DNA from: Tethya wilhelma
Taxonomy: Eukaryota; Porifera; Demospongiae; Tethyida; Tethyidae
NCBI GenBank assembly: GCA_964030475.1
Contig: CAXIPT010000003.1
Coordinates: forward strand, 12,110,519 to 12,174,518
Length of the DNA: 64,000 nucleotides
Reading direction: 5' to 3'
Both the position numbers and the translations under genes were made by a program. Positions 59,572 to 64,000 of this stretch are shown piece after piece (within the stretch, counting starts at the first letter, position 1; each line of letters starts with the position of its first letter). The notes beneath the pieces are model-generated. The model saw only the letters and a program-made list of their open reading frames with translations. It had not been told where the DNA came from and searched no databases.

Positions 59572-60030
59572 TACTCTATTGGGTACACAGGAATATTTGT
59601 ATACACAATTAACTATGTAACCACTCACTTACACAAAGTGATACACTCACACATTCGAGCAGCTTAAAATGCTAATGCATCATTAATCTTACATCCTACT
59701 TCAATCCACATATCAACATACACACAGCCATGCAACATGCAGTGCACACATCTATGTCTATCAGCCCCTCTTCCAACTCACCCATGGTGCTGTGGTTGAC
59801 CCCCTGACTGTGTCCCGTGCTCCACTGCACTCTCCTGCTGCACTCTGTACACAGGCTGAGGTCTGTAGCAGAACAGATATGTTTTCAAGGGAGGATACGC
59901 CATGGTGGGCGTTAATTAGAACAAGCCCTCTCTGTACATTACTCTATTGTGTGATGTCTGACCTTCCAGGTAGCTTGGTGTTGTTGCCTTTCTTCCAAAA
60001 TGATTTCTTCGGGCTTTCCGTGGCCGCCAT
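54915..60030 (-). CDS. TBC1D22: TBC1 domain family member 22 homolog (Rab GTPase-activating protein)
   Basis: Twelve exons (60030-59963, 59862-59782, 59521-59319, 59044-58919, 58780-58673, 58572-58502, 58204-58076, 57997-57817, 57475-57287, 57204-57077, 57001-56906, 55055-54915) give 506 residues, against 505-517 in human. The N-terminus (MAATESPKKSFWKKG ... KLPG) and DDVWDDKEEDFSD fit TBC1D22. The TBC domain is strongly conserved: GYLPANIDRREETLQRKRQE, RILFIWSMRHPASGYVQGIN, MIEADSFWCMQKLLEGIQDN, FAFRWMNNLLMREFPLRC. The last exon (LFLQNLP, LLLAEAFKLKFMFADAP) lies 1.85 kb from exon 11, beyond a complete TRAF gene on the other strand. IDxxR (NIDRR) and YxQ (GYVQG) catalytic-type motifs are present. 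The family acts on Rab GTPases in membrane traffic. Several acceptors directly follow CA or CT microsatellites. Confidence 0.93.
55063..55121. repeat. (GT)n microsatellite beside the last TBC1D22 exon
   Basis: Nearly 30 GT units. On the minus strand they are CA repeats that end eight bases before the acceptor of the exon at 55055. Confidence 0.95.
55458..56858 (+). CDS. TRAF-family protein nested in a TBC1D22 intron
   Basis: A single-exon frame of 466 residues starting MATQQSSSRKGGFQCEF. RING at about 32-70 (CPVCLQILREPYQAPSCG ... CPTCKKEN). TRAF-type zinc fingers to about 240, nearly the same as those of the gene at 50646. A coiled coil of about 70 residues (KLETENETLKHQQQTTLQDF) and a MATH domain follow (WESSPFYTHSDGYRFRLLV, QLKWPFRGCMTVQLL, LRNDRLSFLI). 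The third Cys region of the RING reads APSCG where the paralogs have APCCG; the remaining Cys may suffice. The gene lies wholly inside the last intron of TBC1D22 (55056-56905), on the opposite strand. Confidence 0.9.
   Translation: MATQQSSSRKGGFQCEFVEKPPKAIQSKCPVCLQILREPYQAPSCGNSFCRVCIERVKTDNKPCPTCKKENFVIFHNKGLERSLYEFQVYCSHKQEGCEWKGELGQLDNHLNLSPQPDKQLEGCDYSEIECIYCSKLIKRYDIAGHQTKDCDKRPFSCEYCHSYESHYEDVLNNHWPVCGYHPEECPNKCGTRPQHQDLKNHITKDCPETVIACDFHHVGCDVKLPRKDMPAHLKENLVTHTSLQAASYSKLEANQRGLLTELQRKVTKLETENETLKHQQQTTLQDFHTRIEKMEEKLLKLHLTREDKRKLTVDTHGSAIPRYFTMEKFKQHKRKNTKWESSPFYTHSDGYRFRLLVYANGSNIGAGTHVAVFLILMKGKFDGQLKWPFRGCMTVQLLDQEEEAHHYTDVITYKDDTPNEMAGRVTEGESKIPWGNYRFITHTELEPKYLRNDRLSFLITNIQHN
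57479..57556. repeat. Compound (GA)n(GT)n microsatellite beside a TBC1D22 3' splice site
   Basis: GA repeats run from about 57479 to 57531 and then GT repeats. On the minus strand the CT part abuts the exon that starts at 57475. Confidence 0.9.
58389..58450. repeat. (GT)n microsatellite in a TBC1D22 intron
   Basis: About 28 GT units with one GA interruption, between exons 6 and 7. A second GT tract in the same intron (58225-58270) lies close to the exon 7 acceptor. Confidence 0.9.
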
Positions 60031-60428
60031 GACTGCTGTGTCGCCTGCTACGAGTTTAGAGACACAATATTTACAAACGGCATACCTGTTGTGGAAACGT
60101 GATTCAATATGACGTCATAACGATTCTCAATGACGTCACGTCAGGAAATAACGTTTCCGCGGCAAAATTGAAGAAGATGGTCAGCTGTTTCTGATGACTT
60201 GAGGCTTGAGGTATGTAAATTTGAACCAAGAAATTTACAAGGATGAAATTATTGTTAGCTGGGCCATATTCATTTACCTAGAGGCATGTAGCGCATATAC
60301 TGTTTTTGTTCAGGTTGGGTTGAAATGTAAAGAAAAAATAAAAGGGTATGCAAATTTATAGCTAGATGCAGCAAATGTTGCCTTTGTGTTTCTTGTTTAC
60401 AAATTTTCCCATATAGACTCAGTGACTA

Positions 60429-60587
60429 TGTCTGTAGGACATTGCTCCTTCCTCTCTGCTGTTAGTGGGACTGTCCTCACTCCAGCCACCCTCCCTCCCA
60501 GCTCAGACTCCACACCCCAGCACTGCCTCTTCAGACAGATCCTGGAGGCTATCTCACAACGGAGGAAAGAGAGAAGAGAAACGTCAG
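60429..60587 (+). CDS. Possible first coding exon of an unrecognised gene
   Basis: An open frame begins MSVGHCSFLSAVSG and runs to RRKERRETS, where a GT donor-like site follows. It diverges from TBC1D22, whose start codon is 398 bp away, and a plausible non-coding first exon with a GTATGT donor lies near 60170-60210. I could not find a matching second exon downstream in the window and do not recognise the protein. Confidence 0.3.
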
Positions 60588-60599
60588 GTCAGTTGGTTT

Positions 60600-62468
60600 G
60601 TGAATGAATATTCCAACACATTGAATATCAGTGCCATTGAATAATATCGTGTGCCTGTTTATATCCTTGCTCTCAAGCCAGCGCCCAGCTCTTCTTATGA
60701 ACGTAAGCATGACATTGTGTGAATGACAGGCTGTGCACCTGAACATGGGTGTAAAAGCTATTGTATTGTTGGTAATGTACAATGTGTACACGTGTTGGGG
60801 ACATTTCGTTTATTGTGGGTTTTATTCATCTGTGATGAAAGGAGTCGCTTCGAAGTTGAGACTTCAGGCACTTGTTTATAGCGGCTGCTCTGGTTGACCG
60901 CAGGGGAAGCTAAGAGTTAAAAGAGTCTAGACATTACCGCTCCACAGTATCACAGGTGCTGGACAAATTGCTCTTATGTTGTGGAGATCAAATGTCCCTT
61001 GTAGATGCCTACCTCAATGAAAAGAGTAAATCGGATTTTTATTTTTCCCTGTGAAAAAGCACCAATTACAACTGCCAGGCCTGTGTGTACACACACGTGG
61101 AATGCCCACCTGGTTGGTGGCTGCAACTACAAAGAGGAAAACGAGGAAAATTGGTTTTTAGATTTCTCGTTATCGGAGCCATTTCATGGCCGCAGCTTCC
61201 AAAGCTGGTGGCTTGAGTATAAACATGTGTGTTACCAATTGGCTTTGTTGTCTGTCATGAGGTCAGGTTCCTTCAAGACTTAGTAGAGACTGGGTGAGGT
61301 CTGAGAAATACGTAATGTTCCCCCTCCCCCGCCCACCAGGGTGTTTCTTGACTCTTTCCTGGGTGGTCTTGCATGATTATCTTTTGTGTGATTCATCAAT
61401 GGTGTGAGCGGATGAGCTGTGGGTGGGCTCTGTGCATGAATGGGTGCTGAGGGTCTAACTAGACAAGTCAATTATGATAATGCTTTGAATGTGGTTTCTG
61501 TCCAGTCCAGTCTGGGCAATCCAGTCTCCTGGCTAAAATGGTGATTTTGATTTCCCACTCAGAAATTAAAAATAATTTTTATTGTGTGTGTGAGTGCTGT
61601 TTCTGTAATATTCTTTTTTCAGTGAGACTTTGTATACCTGCTGGGACACTATCAACAGATTCGGCTGCTGATAATAGATTTTCAACCAGGCTGCTTCATT
61701 GTCTGCCCAAGTGTCTGCGCTAATGTAATCACTGGTTAACTTGTGGTGCTTTCCAGTCCTCAAATTGTAGTGTAACAAGTTAATTGGAGCATTTTTTAAC
61801 TTTAATTTTAGTTGCTAAGAGTGATGAGTGGTGTTCTTTTTTTGTTTTTTCTAAACCTAAGAAAAGATTCTAGCATGTATATACACATGTATTGGCTTTG
61901 AGCTTTAAGACTGTACGTTTCACCAACACTCAGCAGGCATTCATTGGTACTTTTGTGGATTGTGTGCAATGGTGTGTATGTTTGTGTGTGTGTATGCTAA
62001 CATCATTGTGCTCTGTAGTGGACACGTGTCTTGGTTTCTCAATGTGCATATACTACTCAGTCATTGTAAACCCATGCAAGAGTAGTGGCAGATTAGAATA
62101 TTAACCTGGCCATTAATTTCCCAGTGTGGCCTGTACACTCAACCTCAGCCAGACAATTCAGTGAGGTCATCTCCCCTCTTTGTAGTAAACATATGCCATG
62201 AGCTCATGAAGGTCATCTTCAATTCTCTTTTTTCTCTTTGCATGCCTTTAATTGCTGGTGCCTTGCAAGCAGCATAATACGATTTTGTTAATAATAATAA
62301 TTATAATTTTATTGCTGAAACTGTTTATTTTAACAGCTGATAATTTATAGCATTGAATGCATAGTACAAATATTGATAGCAATGGTAGTATATTTGCTTA
62401 ATATATTATTTTATAAAGCTTCTGTATATATGGCTTGAAAGTCTATAAAATAAATCGATGCTTATTTA
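60600..62468. other. 1.9-kb stretch without a recognisable gene
   Basis: Open frames here are short and show no domain. The last 200 bp are AT-rich with AATAAA-like signals in both orientations and probably contain the 3' UTR of the TGF-beta-like gene. No repeat structure beyond short GT runs was seen. Confidence 0.4.
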
Positions 62469-63961
62469 TTAGCAGGATGAGCGCTGTTCTCTGCAGCCTG
62501 TTACTGCCACACCTGGTATTACAGTGATGACTGTTTGGTATCGGTTTGAGGTGGGATTGTACAGCCGATAGAGCACCTCTAGTCTCCCGTAGACTGGCTC
62601 ACACTGCACACACTGACTGCTAGTGACAGGGGAGGGTGAACATTGACGAATGTTGAAGGTTTTTGGTGCAATAACTTTATCGTTTCTCAGATACTCTGTC
62701 ATATTGACGACTCTGTCTTGGAGTTCACAAGTGACTTTAGTGTCACTAGGTGGTGATTGTTCCATGTCTTCTTTCTCTGTCTCCTCTTCCATTGTATAGT
62801 TAGCTTTGAATGCGTCACTCATATTAGCAGAGTCTTCTGCATTCCTTCTAAATCTAAATGGAATTCTCTCTCCAGCGACAAAACTAGTGATTATAGGAAC
62901 GAGTAAAACAGGCTTGCTTTGTTCCTCCGTTGTTGCTGCTTCTGTTTTATTGTTCTTCCTTTCACCATGATCTCCTGAGAAATCGTTTGCTGCACTTCCT
63001 TCCTTCGTTTCTTCCTCCTCGTTGCTCCTAGACTGACTCCTGTCTTCCTCTCTCTGTACGATGGCATTTGAGTCTTGAGGTACAACCACCTTTTGATCGA
63101 GGACAAACAGAGACGAAACATCTTCACACTTCATTGGATAAATATATCCGCCTATTTCTTTTTGACCTGCGAGAATGAGTGTGATGTTTTGTTCTTTCTT
63201 TTCGGAAAAGTCCAAGATTTTTTTGATCGGGTTGATGTGAAATGTTTGCCAGCCACTGCAGCCAGAGTGGATGACCCTCGCCCCGCCAACTTCATAGTGG
63301 TTTGCAAACCGTTCGTAGACTATGTAGATATAATAGAAGGTGTTAGTGAGCGAGTCTTCGATTTTTTTGAATAGGGACAGATCCAGTCCTGCAACTTGTG
63401 CCGTTCTTTCTTCAACGTCGAGTTGGAAAGTAATGTGACAAGCTCCCAGTATAGGGTCATTGATGTCTGTACATGGACAAATATAAGCACAGAGGCTGCA
63501 ATGAATTCATTCAATTGGACATGCATGCAGTACTGAGGAGACATGTATGCATCTATTCTTATTTTCATGCAGCATGAAATTATTATGCATGCAAGAAGCT
63601 TTAAACCATCAAACTTACGATCATCCTGGGAGCAGTACATCTTCTTCTGCAGGGTGCTGTTGCACCAGTGTCGTGACACTGTGCCACCACAGTTGTCCAC
63701 ACTCGTGCAATTGTTGTTCTTCCACTCTTGTGTAAATTTCTTAAAGACTGTGCTCGAGTAGTTGTTTTGTGCTGCTCCATTCCACGACACACTTCGCATC
63801 TGTCTCAGATTGTGTCGATCCTTGGCTCTCTCTTGGAGCAATCTCATCTCGCTCTGCAGCAAGCTCCTTGCGACTGGAGCTGCAGTGCTGCACTGAAACA
63901 ACAGCGTGCAGTAGCACAGAGCTGCTGCAATAAGGAGCAGTTGAAGTGATGCCATACTCAT
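62469..63961 (-). CDS. Divergent TGF-beta superfamily ligand
   Basis: Two exons (63961-63619, 63466-62469; phase 1) give 446 residues. Residues 1-27 are a signal peptide (LQLLLIAAALCYCTLLF). The propeptide contains the typical GWQTFHINPIKKIL strand region and several N-glycosylation sites, plus an acidic insert rich in Glu and Lys. A furin-type site RFRR lies near residue 320. The mature part has a cystine-knot pattern: CELQDRVVNMTEYLRNDKVI, APKTFNIRQCSPSP, CVQCEPVYGRLEVLYR, VIPGVAVTGC. Spacing is shortened against bilaterian TGF-beta and BMP proteins, and the end is CREQRSSC instead of CxCx. Ligands of this family are secreted dimers that bind Ser/Thr kinase receptors. The subfamily cannot be assigned. 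An alternative start is Met 3. Confidence 0.8.
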
Positions 63962-64000
63962 TGTTAAAATGCTGCAGATGACTTTGTCAATAGTAGAATT

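Noticed and set aside
61005..61283. Open frame of 92 residues in the gene-poor stretch
   Set aside because: No recognisable motif, no splice partner for the possible exon at 60429, and no similarity to other genes here.
1..64000. tRNA, rRNA or bacterial-type operon features
   Set aside because: No cloverleaf-like or rRNA-like segments were recognised by eye, and spliced genes throughout exclude prokaryotic organisation.

Overview
The window looks like nuclear DNA from an early-branching animal, most likely a sponge (a demosponge is my best guess; species not determinable). It carries clear animal genes (WD40-tubby TULP4, TRAF proteins with RING/zf-TRAF/MATH domains, a TGF-beta-type ligand, TBC1D22, ANKRD16, URB2). 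Genes are tightly packed, split by short GT-AG introns, and the introns are rich in GT/CA/GA microsatellites. Runs or single Ns at 12388, 17194-17236, 25544, 31889 and 36234 mark contig joins. Several genes are cut there.

Region 1-38.1 kb, apart from 25.5-34.7 kb, is a dense multigene cluster built from a few exchangeable modules. These are small Cys/His-rich zinc-binding-like exons (many of the form C-x3-GC ... HDYCGRTHA), PARP-type ADP-ribosyltransferase domains, NADAR domains (YbiA family) and PDZ-like domains. PARP-type genes lie at 1287-3503(-), 3857-6607(+), 9268-12387(+, cut), 12389-12894(-, cut) and 12993-15042(+). NADAR genes lie at 7466-9017(+), 15324-17193(+, cut), 22924-25300(-), 34937-36143(+) and 36325-38102(+). 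Zinc-finger/PDZ genes lie at 17388-17897(-, cut), 18069-20475(-) and 21081-22753(-), and a related zinc-finger gene at 1-1057(+). Two PARP genes encode a transmembrane segment and an FN3 domain ahead of the zinc fingers. Almost all module exons have phase-1 introns on both sides. Known NADAR enzymes remove ADP-ribose from guanine or cleave related N-glycosidic bonds, so the cluster can be read as a set of ADP-ribosylation writers and erasers that share recruiting modules. That reading is inference.

Region 25.5-34.7 kb holds TULP4 (3' end missing at the join) and an unusual ankyrin / F5/8C-like / SAM gene, both on the minus strand. Region 38.1-47.3 kb is URB2 (minus), with a large heptamer minisatellite in one intron. 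Region 47.4-52 kb holds two intronless TRAF genes, the first with an exact 636-bp internal duplication. ANKRD16 lies at 52.3-53.9 kb. TBC1D22 spans 54.9-60.0 kb (minus) and carries a third intronless TRAF gene on the opposite strand inside its last intron. Decayed TRAF and TBC fragments lie just beside it. A divergent TGF-beta-like ligand closes the window at 62.5-64.0 kb.

The segment 15081-17193 recurs as an inverted copy at 23431-25543, bounded exactly by N gaps. The simplest reading is that contig 17237-25543 is placed in the wrong orientation. Turned round, genes at 12993, 15324, 21081, 18069 and 17388 would all run in one direction. Many genes are arranged head to head over 100-400 bp. 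Exon boundaries below were chosen by GT/AG sites, frame continuity and comparison between paralogs within the window.
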